56,163 nt of DNA from Loktanella fryxellensis (GCF_900110065.1 NZ_FOCI01000022.1:1-56163), one strand, 5' to 3'; shown: positions 1 to 9,064, numbered from the stretch's first letter. Notes: generated by a model not told the origin, from the letters alone. Made by a program: numbers and translations.

Positions 1-216
1 CGCGCATCGAAGTGTCTGGGTCGGGCGCTCTGGCGGAACTGGAGCGGATACCACCGCCGGAGCCGCGTCGAGACAAAGATGCATTGTGTAAAGCTGCTGG
101 GCCAGCGGCTGATGGCTCGGGACTTCGACCGCCAGGTCGCAGAGGTCCAGGTGCGCATCGCTATCCTGAATGGCTACACCGCCCTTGGCATCCCCGTCAC
201 AAAGGCAGTGGCATAA
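1..216 (+). pseudogene. IS5-family transposase, C-terminal part cut by window edge
   Basis: This is the last 71 codons of a DDE transposase, open at the window edge and ending in TAA at 214-216. The Y-(2)-R-(3)-E-(6)-K signature of IS4/IS5-type transposases is complete (Y17, R20, E24, K31 of the visible part), so the third catalytic acidic residue is present. The same sequence occurs inverted at the right end of the window, with one synonymous difference seen (base 141). The fragment is incomplete because the window stops here; whether the full gene is intact cannot be told. Confidence 0.85.
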
Positions 217-270
217 ATCCGTCTGGGGTAAGGGGAAAACCGTCCGTCAGCTGATTTGCGCAACAGAGTC
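1..270 (+). mobile_element. IS5-family insertion sequence, right part with terminal repeat
   Basis: The element runs from the window edge through the transposase stop to about base 270. The outer end reads GACTCTGTTGCGCAA when viewed inward, which fits IS5-group terminal repeats. Identity with the right-hand copy stops exactly at 270 (left) and 55821 (right), which fixes the boundary. No target-site duplication can be judged because the far end of the element lies outside the window. Confidence 0.8.
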
Positions 271-493
271 CAGTCCACGTCCCAATCCACACGTCACGTG
301 GTCGCCTTGTTGCAGGATAGGGCAGGCTTTGTCAGGCAGGTTTTGCACACATGCCGTACTGCGGTGGCCGGTGTCATGCCGCCGCCCATGCTTGTGACTG
401 AAACGCTACATGCCCCGTGATGACACGGGGCGCGTGACGGGATCACACTGCACGCCGGTCCGGTCGCTTTTGACGACCGGGCCGCCGCAGCGC
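271..493. other. Non-coding stretch between IS and phytase-like gene
   Basis: No credible gene was seen. The only structure is the hairpin at 412-431, just downstream of the minus-strand gene that follows. The composition resembles the rest of the chromosome. Confidence 0.5.
412..431 (-). terminator. Perfect 8-bp hairpin after the phytase-like gene
   Basis: Bases 412-419 (GCCCCGTG) pair perfectly with 424-431 (CACGGGGC) around a four-base loop. The hairpin sits about 60 bases beyond the stop codon of the minus-strand gene at 494. There is no clear T run, so an intrinsic terminator is possible but not secure. Confidence 0.4.
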
Positions 494-2659
494 CTACATC
501 GGCGGGATCGCGAACAGCATCGTCTCGCCCGAATGGTCGTCGACGCCGTCGTTGTCGGTCGACACCCACATCGTACCATCCGCAGCGATCGCCAGCCCCT
601 CGACCTTGTCCAGCACGTAGCCGCCTGTCGCCGTCAGCATGGGCAGCAGATCGACGACCAGTTCGGGCGCCAGCACCGCCGGGGTCGTCCCCGGTTCGAC
701 CATGTCGGCCAACGCCGTCACGGGCACCCGCGTGATGCGTTTCGTCACAGCATCGCCGGCCAGCAGGTTGTCGCGTTCGACGAAATAGACGTGATCGCCG
801 TGTGCTGCGATCTCGGACAGGCCGACCCAGCCGCTCGTGGGGGCCGACAACGGATAGTGGATCACCGACCACGTCTCGTCCGTCAGGTCGTAGCCGAGGA
901 CCTTGGCCATGCCTTCTGCATCGTCGCGCCACGACCGCTGCACGGCCAGATACAGCATGTCGCCCGACCGTGTGATCCCCTCGAAGCCGAACCGCGTCTC
1001 GACGGCCAGCAGCGCTTCCGGCAGCGGGATGGCATCCGTGATCGCGCCATCCGCATCCACCTGATAGATGGCATGCGGGATCAGCGCTGCGCTGTCGCCT
1101 TCGGACGCGACCCAGAAGCCACCCTCGCCATCCAGCGCGATGCCTTCCATGTCCAGCAGCTGTGCGGGCGCGCCGTTGCGGGTGACCGGGATCGCCGCGA
1201 CGATGCGGGCGGGTGTCTGGGCCACGTCGATCCGGTAGATCGTCGGGGCCATGCTGTAGAAGCTGTCGCTGACGGCGAACATCGTGCCATCGTCGTCCAT
1301 CACCTGACCCGAAATCGCACCCCAGCCGATCAGCGTGTCTGTCCCGGCACTGGTCAGCTGCGGATAGGCGGCGGGTGCTGCCTGATATTCGTAGATCATC
1401 ACGTGGGACGGGGCGGCCCCGTCTTCGCGGCCATCGTATTCGTTCGCCGTCACCAGCAAGTTGCGCGCGGGAATGGCCATCGCACCTTCCGGCGAGATGC
1501 CAGACGGCAGCAGCTGCGCCAGAACCGGTGCCGCCGGGTCGGTCATGTCATAGACGCCCGCGATCGAGGCGCGTTCAGCCAGCAGGAACATCATCGGCAC
1601 GTCGCCGAAGGTCGCGAACTCCATCCCTTCCGCCTCGACGCCCTTGGCATCGGACCGGGCCTCGGGATAGTGGCCAATCTCTGCGATGGCATGCTCGAAC
1701 CCCATCGCATCGTCATGGACGACCGTGCCGGTGCGGTCGAACACGGTGAAACCGCGGGTGCCGCCGTCCATGTCGCCTTCGTTGGCGACGACGATGGTGT
1801 CGGTGTCGATCCACTGCACCGCATCGGGTTCGCGCGGGATCGCGTCGGAGGTTTCAACGAACCGCAGGGCGCCATCCTCGGTCAGATCGACCTCCTCCAG
1901 TGCGACGGACCCGGCGCTGAAGTGGCTTTGCACCTCGCCGGTGGCGGACACGATGACGATGTAGTTGTTTTCCTGCAGGGTCACGACGATCTCGCCGTTG
2001 GCGTTCACGTCCACGAACTCCGGCTCGGGATCTTCCGGCGCGATCTCGGCCAGACCCGTCACGTCGACGCGGATCTGGGCCGCGCAATCCATCGTGCCGC
2101 CCTCGCCCAAGGGCTGGATTACCAGATAGCCTGCGGGCATCTGCGGCACGCGGCCGTCGCCGGCGTCTTCGTCACGCTCGTTCTCGATCGCGACCGCGAT
2201 GAAGGAGCCGTCGGGTGCCACGGCGGTGCTGTCCGGCTGCCCGCCCAGGTCGCAGGACGCAAGGACGTCCTGGCTGTCCGCACCGACGGCATGCAGCATG
2301 CCGGACGGCGCGGTAAAGCTCTCACTGGTGTTCTCGGCCACGAAGACCGTCTGCCCCAGGGTCGAGACGGCGGTCGGCTCTCCCTCCGGCAGGGCGAAAT
2401 TGCCGGCGGCAACGGGATTCGCCGGGTCGGTGATGTCGATGAAGCCGATTACCCCGGCGGGGCTGTCGGAATAGACCAGCGTCATGCCGTCGCCCGTCGC
2501 CGCGATGATCTCGGCCGACGACACCTCTGCGTCCGGTGCGTTGGACGCCACCGGGAATGAGGCGATGCGGTTGAAGTTCATGTCCTGCGCGAACGCAGGG
2601 TTTGCGGCGACAAGCGCCACGGCAGAGGTCAGGATCAGTGTAGGATTGCGGCGGATCAT
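494..2659 (-). CDS. Secreted esterase-like phytase-family protein
   Basis: The 721-residue protein starts with a Sec signal peptide (hydrophobic core about residues 8-20, cleavage likely after AFA near residue 24), so a periplasmic or extracellular place is expected. The first half has beta-propeller-like repeats of the LVIVD/choice-of-anchor kind (IGFIDITDP, VYDMTDPAAP). The second half, from about residue 430, matches the 'esterase-like activity of phytase' family, with DMEGIALD, FGFEGITRSG and KVEGLAIAADG repeats. Proteins of this family are thought to be phosphoesterases, but few are characterised. A PHO box lies 45 bases upstream of the ATG, so induction by phosphate starvation is likely. 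Substrate is unknown. Confidence 0.8.
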   Translation of the reverse strand: MIRRNPTLILTSAVALVAANPAFAQDMNFNRIASFPVASNAPDAEVSSAEIIAATGDGMTLVYSDSPAGVIGFIDITDPANPVAAGNFALPEGEPTAVSTLGQTVFVAENTSESFTAPSGMLHAVGADSQDVLASCDLGGQPDSTAVAPDGSFIAVAIENERDEDAGDGRVPQMPAGYLVIQPLGEGGTMDCAAQIRVDVTGLAEIAPEDPEPEFVDVNANGEIVVTLQENNYIVIVSATGEVQSHFSAGSVALEEVDLTEDGALRFVETSDAIPREPDAVQWIDTDTIVVANEGDMDGGTRGFTVFDRTGTVVHDDAMGFEHAIAEIGHYPEARSDAKGVEAEGMEFATFGDVPMMFLLAERASIAGVYDMTDPAAPVLAQLLPSGISPEGAMAIPARNLLVTANEYDGREDGAAPSHVMIYEYQAAPAAYPQLTSAGTDTLIGWGAISGQVMDDDGTMFAVSDSFYSMAPTIYRIDVAQTPARIVAAIPVTRNGAPAQLLDMEGIALDGEGGFWVASEGDSAALIPHAIYQVDADGAITDAIPLPEALLAVETRFGFEGITRSGDMLYLAVQRSWRDDAEGMAKVLGYDLTDETWSVIHYPLSAPTSGWVGLSEIAAHGDHVYFVERDNLLAGDAVTKRITRVPVTALADMVEPGTTPAVLAPELVVDLLPMLTATGGYVLDKVEGLAIAADGTMWVSTDNDGVDDHSGETMLFAIPPM

Positions 2660-2703
2660 CGGCGAGCTCCTTCGGATGTCGCCGCATGGGATGAAGCACA
2701 GAG

Positions 2704-2721
2704 GTGACAGCGGTGTGACAG
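2704..2721 (-). promoter_or_regulatory. PHO box (PhoB-binding site)
   Basis: Read on the minus strand, two identical heptamers CTGTCAC are separated by four bases (repeat period 11), which is the layout of the PhoB consensus CTGTCAT-N4-CTGTCAT. The site ends 45 bases before the ATG of the phytase-like gene at 2659 and would occupy the -35 region. The match is direct; regulation by PhoB is inferred. Confidence 0.75.
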
Positions 2722-2775
2722 CGCCGCCGTCGTCCCGCCCCGGTTGATGCCGCAGAGGAGCCTATTGCCTGCGGA

Positions 2776-3324
2776 TCAGGCCGACTGTGCCAGCCAGTGG
2801 ACCGGCGTGACATAGACGATGGCATCGTCGACGCTGACCATCACCTCGCCATCCTGAATGCTCACCTGCATCTTCATCGCGCGGCTGGCCAGTCCGGCGA
2901 GGGCCTGCGTGTCGGCCTCGGAAAAGTTCACGACGTGCAGGTTGTCGAACCGGGTCGTGCCGCCCTTGACCTTGTCCCACCACATGTCCGCCGTCCGCCC
3001 GCCGTAGGGATAGACGATCACCTGCCCCGCCTTGCTGCACGACTGGCGCAGGACCTTTTCACTGGGCAGGCCAAGCGAGACCCACACGTCGATCTCGCCG
3101 CTCAGGCTCTTTTGCCAGATGTCGGGTTCGTCGTCGGACGACAGACCCTTGGTCATTTCCAGCTGCGCGTGGGCGTTCAGGGCAAAGGCCACGATGCGCA
3201 GCATCAACCGCGCGTCCGTCTCGGAGGGATGTTTGGCGACGGTCAGCTTGTGGGTTTCGTAATAGTGCCGGTCCATGTCGGACACCGAGAGTTCGACCTT
3301 ATGGATCGTCGCGTTCTGCGCCAT
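2776..3324 (-). CDS. yaeQ: YaeQ family protein
   Basis: The 182-residue protein opens MAQNATIHKVELSVSDMDRH, the typical YaeQ start, and keeps the conserved HPSETDARLMLRIVAFAL stretch and the DVWVSLGLPSEK motif. YaeQ has a PD-(D/E)XK nuclease-like fold but no established reaction. The start at 3324 was preferred over an in-frame one seven codons upstream because homologues begin there and a GGAG lies about nine bases before it. It shares its strand with the phytase-like gene, but the PHO box between them suggests separate transcription. Confidence 0.85.
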   Translation of the reverse strand: MAQNATIHKVELSVSDMDRHYYETHKLTVAKHPSETDARLMLRIVAFALNAHAQLEMTKGLSSDDEPDIWQKSLSGEIDVWVSLGLPSEKVLRQSCSKAGQVIVYPYGGRTADMWWDKVKGGTTRFDNLHVVNFSEADTQALAGLASRAMKMQVSIQDGEVMVSVDDAIVYVTPVHWLAQSA

Positions 3325-3511
3325 GGGTGTGCTCCGGCCTGTCATGTTGCGGTTGACCGCGCAGCGTGCCCGGGATTGACCGGGATCGACGCTGCGACGG
3401 GTGTCAGGGGATGGGCGGCGTCATTCACCGTATGCCCCGGCATGCGCCTAGCCCTTCTGTCCTGCGGTCGCAAGGTACCGCCCCCAGCGGCCACGCAACG
3501 GTGTACGCTCG

Positions 3512-4531
3512 TCAGGCCCTATTCGTGCCGGTCGCTGGCGCAGGCCCGGTCGAGCCACGCTCGATGATGCGACAGGCGAGTTCGATGCGCCGTGCCGGCA
3601 GGTCCGGCGCGCCATGCGCCTCGCGCAGCAGGTCGATGGCAAGGCGTCCGATGGCCTGCATCGGAATCTCGACCGCCGACAACGGCGGGCTTTGCAACGC
3701 GCATTGCGGCAACCCGTCGAACCCCATGACGCTGACCTGCCCCGGCACGTCGATGCCCGCCTGCGCAAGCGCCATCAGCGCGCCGATCGCCAGACTGTCG
3801 CCGGCGGCCAGGATGGCCGTGAAATCCCGTGGCCCCTGCGCCAGTCGGCGGGCGACGGCGGCGGCGGCGACCTCCGGCAGCCAATCGTCGACCTCCAGCA
3901 CCAGCGCGGGATCGGGGTGCAGACCTTCGGTCGTCAGCCGGTCGGCCCAGCCTTCGCGGCGACGCGCGATGGTGCGCCGACCGGGGCGGGTCAGAAACAG
4001 GATGCGCCGGTGGCCCAGACGCAGCAGCACATCCGTCGCGCGCGCGGCGGCGGTGCGGTTGCAGGGCGCGACCGACGACAACCGCATCATCGGATCGTCC
4101 GCATTCACGAGGATCACGGGCCGGTCCAGCAGCGCCGCCGCCGCGATGTCCGCGTCGTCGTCCGGCGACAGCAGCAGGTAACCCGCGATAGCGGCATCCG
4201 CGCCCTGCGCGGTCCCGCGCGCGCCGGCGGTGGTGCCGATCTGCAGCGTCATGCCCAGCGCGGTGGCGCGATCGCGCATGCCGTCCAGCACATGCAGCGT
4301 GAACTGGCTGCGACGGACATCCACCATCGCCGCCTGACTGGCCACGAGGACCGCCGTCTGCCCCGCGATGGACGCAGGCACCGCATAGCCCAGCATCACC
4401 GCCGCCGCCTGGACCCGGTCGCGCAGTTCGGCCCTGACGCCGGGGCGGTCGGCCAGCACCCGGCTGACCGTGGCCACCGACACCCCGCAGCGGGCGGCCA
4501 GATCCTCCATCCGGATGCGGCGTCGGTCCAT
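3512..4531 (-). CDS. LacI-family transcriptional regulator of the glycan operon
   Basis: The 339-residue protein has an N-terminal LacI helix-turn-helix (about residues 8-28, MEDLAARCGVSVATVSRVLA) with hinge, then a periplasmic-binding-like effector domain (VLVASQAAMVDV, AILAAGDSLAIGALMAL, VSVMGFDG). It is cytoplasmic and probably binds a sugar released by the divergent operon. The start at 4531 was chosen because GAGAGGG lies about eight bases upstream and the helix-turn-helix follows directly. A longer reading to 4588 would run across the likely operator. Its head-to-head position with the GH105 gene, with 98 bases between, points to local and probably autogenous control. Confidence 0.88.
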   Translation of the reverse strand: MDRRRIRMEDLAARCGVSVATVSRVLADRPGVRAELRDRVQAAAVMLGYAVPASIAGQTAVLVASQAAMVDVRRSQFTLHVLDGMRDRATALGMTLQIGTTAGARGTAQGADAAIAGYLLLSPDDDADIAAAALLDRPVILVNADDPMMRLSSVAPCNRTAAARATDVLLRLGHRRILFLTRPGRRTIARRREGWADRLTTEGLHPDPALVLEVDDWLPEVAAAAVARRLAQGPRDFTAILAAGDSLAIGALMALAQAGIDVPGQVSVMGFDGLPQCALQSPPLSAVEIPMQAIGRLAIDLLREAHGAPDLPARRIELACRIIERGSTGPAPATGTNRA

Positions 4532-4563
4532 GCCGGGGCCCTCTCGTTGCTTCCACGTCAGAC

Positions 4564-4601
4564 TGCAAAAAACTTTCATGTTGTGCAATCATTTTGCAAT
4601 C
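4564..4601. promoter_or_regulatory. Candidate LacI-type operator with TGCAA half-sites
   Basis: The region between the divergent regulator and GH105 genes holds TGCAAAA (4564-4570) inverted against TTTTGCA (4592-4598), and the direct repeat TGCAATC at 4584-4590 and 4595-4601. LacI-family operators are often built from such half-sites, but the spacing here is not the compact palindrome usual for the family, so the exact operator is uncertain. Confidence 0.4.
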
Positions 4602-4629
4602 GCCATCGTCATGGCAGGTGGAGGCCGCA

Positions 4630-5727
4630 ATGCACGACAGGACGACGATCACCCGCGCATTGGCGCGGCTGGTGGATGGGTTGACGACCCTGCGCGACGA
4701 CGGGCGTTTCGATGAACCGAACCTCGACGGCACGGCGGGCGACTACATCAGTTTCGCGGCGTGGGAATGGCCGCAGGGCGTGGGCCTCTACGGCTTGGCG
4801 CGGCGCTGGCTGGACACCGGCGACGATGCCCTGCGCGTTGTGCTGGAGGGGTGGTTCGCCACCCATGCCGACCGTGGCCTGCCCGGCCTGAACGTGAACA
4901 CGACCGCCCCCATGCTGGCGCTGACGCTGCTGTGGGACCGCACCCGCGATCCGCGCTGGCAACCGCTGCTGAACGATTGGGCCGACCGCGTGATGCGCGA
5001 CGCCCCCCGCACCGCCGAAGGTGGCTTTCAGCACGACGTGTCCGACCGCATCAACGACGGCGAATTGTGGGACGACACCCTGTTCATGGTGGCGCTGTTC
5101 CTGGCGGCCTACGGTCAGGCATCGGGCCGACGCGAGCTTGTGGACGAAGCGCAGCGCCAGTTCCTCGTGCACACCCGCTACCTCGCCGATCCGGCGACCG
5201 GGCTGTGGTTCCATGGCTGGAGCTTTGCACGACGCGACAATTTCGCCCGTGCACGCTGGGCGCGCGGCAATGCATGGATCACGGCGGGGCTGGCCGACCT
5301 GCCGGAGTTGTGCCGTCTTGATCCCAGCGTGGCGCAGTTCCTCGACGGTGTGCTAGGGGCACAGATCGACGCGCTGCTGCCGCTGCAGGCAGCGGATGGC
5401 GGCTGGCACACGCTGCTGGACGACCCTGCGTCCTATGTCGAAACCTCGGCCACCGCCGGCATCGCATACGGCTTGCTGAAGGCCGCCCGCATCGGGCGCG
5501 CCGGTGCGGACGCCCGGACGGCGGGACTGCGCGGCGTGGATTACGTGCTGGGGCAGATCGGCGCGGACGGCGTCGTGGGAGGAGTGTCCTATGGTACCCG
5601 CATGGGCCACGACCTGCAGTTCTACCGCGACATCCCGGTGCAACCGACGGCCTATGGCCAGTCGCTCGCCATTTTGTGCCTGTCAGAGGCGCTGAACGAC
5701 ACCACCCACAAGGCGGACATCGCATGA
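4630..5727 (+). CDS. Unsaturated glucuronyl/rhamnogalacturonyl hydrolase, GH105 type
   Basis: The 365-residue protein has the motifs of the GH88/GH105 (alpha/alpha)6 barrel: GGFQHD (H135), LWDDTLFM (D148/D149, where the family places its catalytic aspartate) and RWARGNAWITAGL. These enzymes hydrate the delta-4,5 double bond of unsaturated uronates left by polysaccharide lyases and free 5-keto-4-deoxyuronate. No signal peptide is seen, so it acts in the cytoplasm on imported oligosaccharides. The ATG at 4630 follows GGTGGAGG. Its stop overlaps the next start (ATGA), which indicates translational coupling with kduI. GH105 is favoured over GH88 on overall look and context. Confidence 0.85.
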   Translation: MHDRTTITRALARLVDGLTTLRDDGRFDEPNLDGTAGDYISFAAWEWPQGVGLYGLARRWLDTGDDALRVVLEGWFATHADRGLPGLNVNTTAPMLALTLLWDRTRDPRWQPLLNDWADRVMRDAPRTAEGGFQHDVSDRINDGELWDDTLFMVALFLAAYGQASGRRELVDEAQRQFLVHTRYLADPATGLWFHGWSFARRDNFARARWARGNAWITAGLADLPELCRLDPSVAQFLDGVLGAQIDALLPLQAADGGWHTLLDDPASYVETSATAGIAYGLLKAARIGRAGADARTAGLRGVDYVLGQIGADGVVGGVSYGTRMGHDLQFYRDIPVQPTAYGQSLAILCLSEALNDTTHKADIA

Positions 5728-6566
5728 TCACCTGGACCACCCGCTATGACGCATCGCCAGCCGCCATCGACGGGATGGGCACGCAGGCCCTGCGCGACGC
5801 ATTTCTGATCCCGCAGATCTTCGTCCCCGGCGAAGGGCGGTTCTGCTATACGCACATCGACCGCATGGTCGTGGCCGGCATCGTGCCGCAGGACACGCCG
5901 ATCGCCATCGGCGAAGGGGCCGCGGTCGGCACACCGCACCTGTTCGACGCGCGCGAAGGCGGCATCGCAAACCTCGGGCGCGGGCCGGGGACGGTGCAGG
6001 TCGATGGTACCGCCTTCACCCTTGCGCCGCGCGACATCCTCTATGTCGGGCGCGGTGCGCAGGATGTGGTGCTGTCCAGCGCGGACGGGGCTAATCCCGC
6101 GCTGTTCTACCTCAACTCCGTCCCGGCGGGGGCAGATCACCCCCACCGCCTGATCCCGCAATCAGAGGCGAAACCCCTGACCATGGGCAGCGCGGAAAAA
6201 TCCAACGCCCGCACCCTGCGCATGTACATCCACCCGGAGGTCGCACCGTCCTGCCTGCTGCTGATGGGGATCACCGATCCCGCCCCCGGCAGCGTGTGGA
6301 ACACCATGCCACCCCACCTGCACGAACGCCGGATGGAAGCATACCTCTACTTCGACATGGACACTGAGGACCGCGTGTTCCACCTGATGGGACGGCCAGA
6401 GAACACGCGCCATCTGGTCGTGGCATCCGGTGACAGTGTCCTGTCGCCGTCGTGGTCGATCCACATGGGGGCCGGGACCGGGCCCTATGCCTTTGTCTGG
6501 GGCATGACCGGCGAGAATCAGGTGTACCGCGACGTGACCCCGGTACCGGTGAAGGATCTGACATGA
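5724..6566 (+). CDS. kduI: 5-dehydro-4-deoxy-D-glucuronate isomerase
   Basis: The 280-residue protein is a KduI cupin that converts 5-keto-4-deoxyuronate to 3-deoxy-D-glycero-2,5-hexodiulosonate. The zinc ligands are all visible at H198, H200, E205 and H247, each shifted by two from the E. coli positions 196, 198, 203 and 245; length is also near the E. coli 278. It directly follows the GH105 hydrolase that makes its substrate. The start at 5724 overlaps the previous stop, and its own stop overlaps the next start. Confidence 0.93.
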   Translation: MITWTTRYDASPAAIDGMGTQALRDAFLIPQIFVPGEGRFCYTHIDRMVVAGIVPQDTPIAIGEGAAVGTPHLFDAREGGIANLGRGPGTVQVDGTAFTLAPRDILYVGRGAQDVVLSSADGANPALFYLNSVPAGADHPHRLIPQSEAKPLTMGSAEKSNARTLRMYIHPEVAPSCLLLMGITDPAPGSVWNTMPPHLHERRMEAYLYFDMDTEDRVFHLMGRPENTRHLVVASGDSVLSPSWSIHMGAGTGPYAFVWGMTGENQVYRDVTPVPVKDLT

Positions 6567-9064
6567 ACACGCTGAACCGGCCGCTGGCCATCGGCCATCC
6601 GCTGACGCTGTGGCGCGTCTCTGCCATCGTGCAAGAGGCATTCGACGTCCCCGATCAGCCGATGGAGGGGGAGATGGACCCGTTCTTCTTCCTGACCAAG
6701 GAGAAGAACTTCATCCCGCACGAATACCCCTGCCGGACGATCTTTGGCACGCAATACCGCGACCGCAGGCCGGACGAGCGGACGACGCCCGCACCCGACC
6801 GCGTCTGGCTGGGGTTCGGATCGCCGCGCCTCGATCTGTCGGGCTTCTGGTTTCGCGCCACGCGACTGGCCGCCCGGGCCGAGGCGCTGATCGTCGCCGA
6901 CACCGCTGGTCCGGCCCGCCTGCGGCTGGCGACCTGCGGTGGTGCCGTCCTGCGGGTAAACGGGGCAGAGGTGCTGTGGACCGCCGCCTACCTGCGCAAC
7001 TACGAGACGGCGGCAGAGGTCACGGTGGATCTGGTGGCGGGTCAAAACCGCATCGACCTGTTCATCGACGATCTGGCCGAACGCGACACGCGGTTCTATG
7101 CGCAGATCGACTATCTGGACGGCCCCGCTGCAGAACAGGCAATTCCCGTGGCGACCGATCCCGACAGCGCGCTGGCGGTCGAGGCGGCGTTGGGCACCCT
7201 GCATTTCGCCCGCACCAGCCATGACGGCGGCAACATCGCACTGACCCTGCGCACGCCGCTGCCGGTGGCGATGCAGGCACAGGTGCGGATCGAGGGTGAC
7301 TTCATGTCCCACGATCCGTTCCCGCCGATGACCCTGTCGCTGCCTGCGGGCGCGACGGTGCTCGACCTCGGCGACGCATCCGCCCTGCCTGCCGATTTCC
7401 GCCATGTGGTCGTGCGCCTCAGCGTCGATGACTTCGCTGCAGAGCGTGTCTTCGGCACCGAGATCACCCGCCGCAGCGCACAGGGACCCGCCCCCGCCAC
7501 GCTTTCACACCGCGTGGCGGAAGCCTTGCAAGCCGTGGCCGCGGGCGGAGAGGCGGACACGGTCCGCGCCATCGCACGTCTAGCGCTGGGCGACGGTGGG
7601 CAGGAGACACGCGCGATGATCGAGGCCGCCTTGCCCCGCATCGACGCCTGCTGGGATTGCGCCGATTTCGCGCTGGTGCCGCTGATCTGGTGCCGCCAGG
7701 CCTGGCCCGACCTGCTGGGAACGGACCTGTGCGCTCGGATCGACGCCACGATCGTCGGCTACCGCTACTGGATGGACGAACCCGGCAACGACGTGCAGTG
7801 GTATTTCTCGGAAAACCACGCCCTGCTGTTCCACACGGCGGCGCATCTGGGCGGCGCGTTGCTGCCCGACGCGACCTTCGTCCGGTCCGGTCGCAGCGGC
7901 GCGGATCAATCCGACACCGGAAAAGCCCGCCTGATGGCGTGGTTCGATCATTTCGAGGCATGGGAGATGGCCGAGTTCAACTCTGCCCCCTACTTCCCAA
8001 TCGACCTCAAGGGGCTGACTGCCCTTTATGCTCTGTCCCCCGACGCCACCCTGCGCGCCCGTGCGAAGGCAGGCATCGAAAGGCTGATCGAGATCGTGGC
8101 AAACTCCGCCCACAAGGGCGTGTTGACGGCGGCGCAGGGGCGCAGCTATGAACACACGCTGCGGGCGTCGACCACGCTGGAGTTGTCGGCGATGGCGCGG
8201 ATGCTGTGGGGCGCTGGCAGCTATGGCACCCGGTTCCATGCCACACCGCAACTGGCCGTCTGCCTGCGCGATCACGGGCTGGTGCTGCCGGATCTGACCG
8301 ACCGCGCGGTGATGACCGGGCCGGGCGCGCAGGAATGGCGGTTCGCCCAGGGGCAGGACTGCATCGCCAAGCTCTATCACCACAAGACCGCCGATCATGC
8401 GATGGGCAGCACGGTCGCCTATCGCTGGGGCGACTGGGGCTATCAGGAAACGCTGATCCACGCGCGGCTGGGCGACAATCCCAACGCACAGATCTGGATC
8501 AATCATCCGGGCGAGGTGATCCATTCCGGCTATGGCCGTCCGTCCTACTGGGGCGGGTCCGCCTCTGTCCCCCGCGTGCAGCAGTACCGCGATCTTGCGA
8601 TCGTCGTGTTCGACGGCGTGGCCCCGCAGCCCGACATGACCCATGCATGGTTTCCGGCGGCCGACTTCGACGCGGCCCACGTGCAGGGCGATACGGCGCT
8701 GGCGCAGTCCGGGGCGGCGCATCTGATGCTGCGCGGGTCCGCCGAACTGGACACGACGGACGTGGGCCCCACCACGGGCAACGAGTTGCGGCTGACCGGT
8801 CGACAGAACTGGTGGCTGATCCGGCTGGGGTCCGATACGGCACATGGCGATGCGGCAGCCTTTGCCGCGCGCTTTGCCGAACTGCGACCCGACATGGGTG
8901 CCGCAACGATCACGGTGGACGACCCGGACTATGGCCGCGTAGTCTTTCAGGACGACGGCAGTGTGGAGGCAGAGGGCCGTCGCATCGTGCCATCGGATTT
9001 CACGGTGCGGGGACACCGCGAGATGCTGCACGACACCCCGTCGCGGGAGGGCGGCCGGGTTTAG
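6563..9064 (+). CDS. Large glycan-active enzyme of unassigned family (putative lyase or hydrolase)
   Basis: I do not recognise a named family for this 833-residue protein. Residues about 75-190 look like a beta-sandwich. Residues about 310-590 are helix-rich and look like a toroid, with conserved-looking motifs WYFSENHALLFHTAAHLGG, FNSAPYFPIDL and GRSYEHTLRAS. The rest is beta-rich (DCIAKLYHHKTADHAM, WINHPGEVIHSGYGRPSYWG), as in heparinase- or chondroitinase-like lyases, where Asn, His, Tyr and Arg act in catalysis. There is no signal peptide. Placed between kduI and the importer and coupled by ATGA overlap, it most likely cleaves the imported oligosaccharide to give the unsaturated uronate for GH105. 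Lyase versus hydrolase remains open. Confidence 0.6.
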   Translation: MNTLNRPLAIGHPLTLWRVSAIVQEAFDVPDQPMEGEMDPFFFLTKEKNFIPHEYPCRTIFGTQYRDRRPDERTTPAPDRVWLGFGSPRLDLSGFWFRATRLAARAEALIVADTAGPARLRLATCGGAVLRVNGAEVLWTAAYLRNYETAAEVTVDLVAGQNRIDLFIDDLAERDTRFYAQIDYLDGPAAEQAIPVATDPDSALAVEAALGTLHFARTSHDGGNIALTLRTPLPVAMQAQVRIEGDFMSHDPFPPMTLSLPAGATVLDLGDASALPADFRHVVVRLSVDDFAAERVFGTEITRRSAQGPAPATLSHRVAEALQAVAAGGEADTVRAIARLALGDGGQETRAMIEAALPRIDACWDCADFALVPLIWCRQAWPDLLGTDLCARIDATIVGYRYWMDEPGNDVQWYFSENHALLFHTAAHLGGALLPDATFVRSGRSGADQSDTGKARLMAWFDHFEAWEMAEFNSAPYFPIDLKGLTALYALSPDATLRARAKAGIERLIEIVANSAHKGVLTAAQGRSYEHTLRASTTLELSAMARMLWGAGSYGTRFHATPQLAVCLRDHGLVLPDLTDRAVMTGPGAQEWRFAQGQDCIAKLYHHKTADHAMGSTVAYRWGDWGYQETLIHARLGDNPNAQIWINHPGEVIHSGYGRPSYWGGSASVPRVQQYRDLAIVVFDGVAPQPDMTHAWFPAADFDAAHVQGDTALAQSGAAHLMLRGSAELDTTDVGPTTGNELRLTGRQNWWLIRLGSDTAHGDAAAFAARFAELRPDMGAATITVDDPDYGRVVFQDDGSVEAEGRRIVPSDFTVRGHREMLHDTPSREGGRV

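Noticed and set aside
410-2560. A 716-codon open frame on the plus strand
   Set aside because: It lies opposite the phytase-like gene and is rich in His, Arg and Asp without any known motif, as expected for a shadow.
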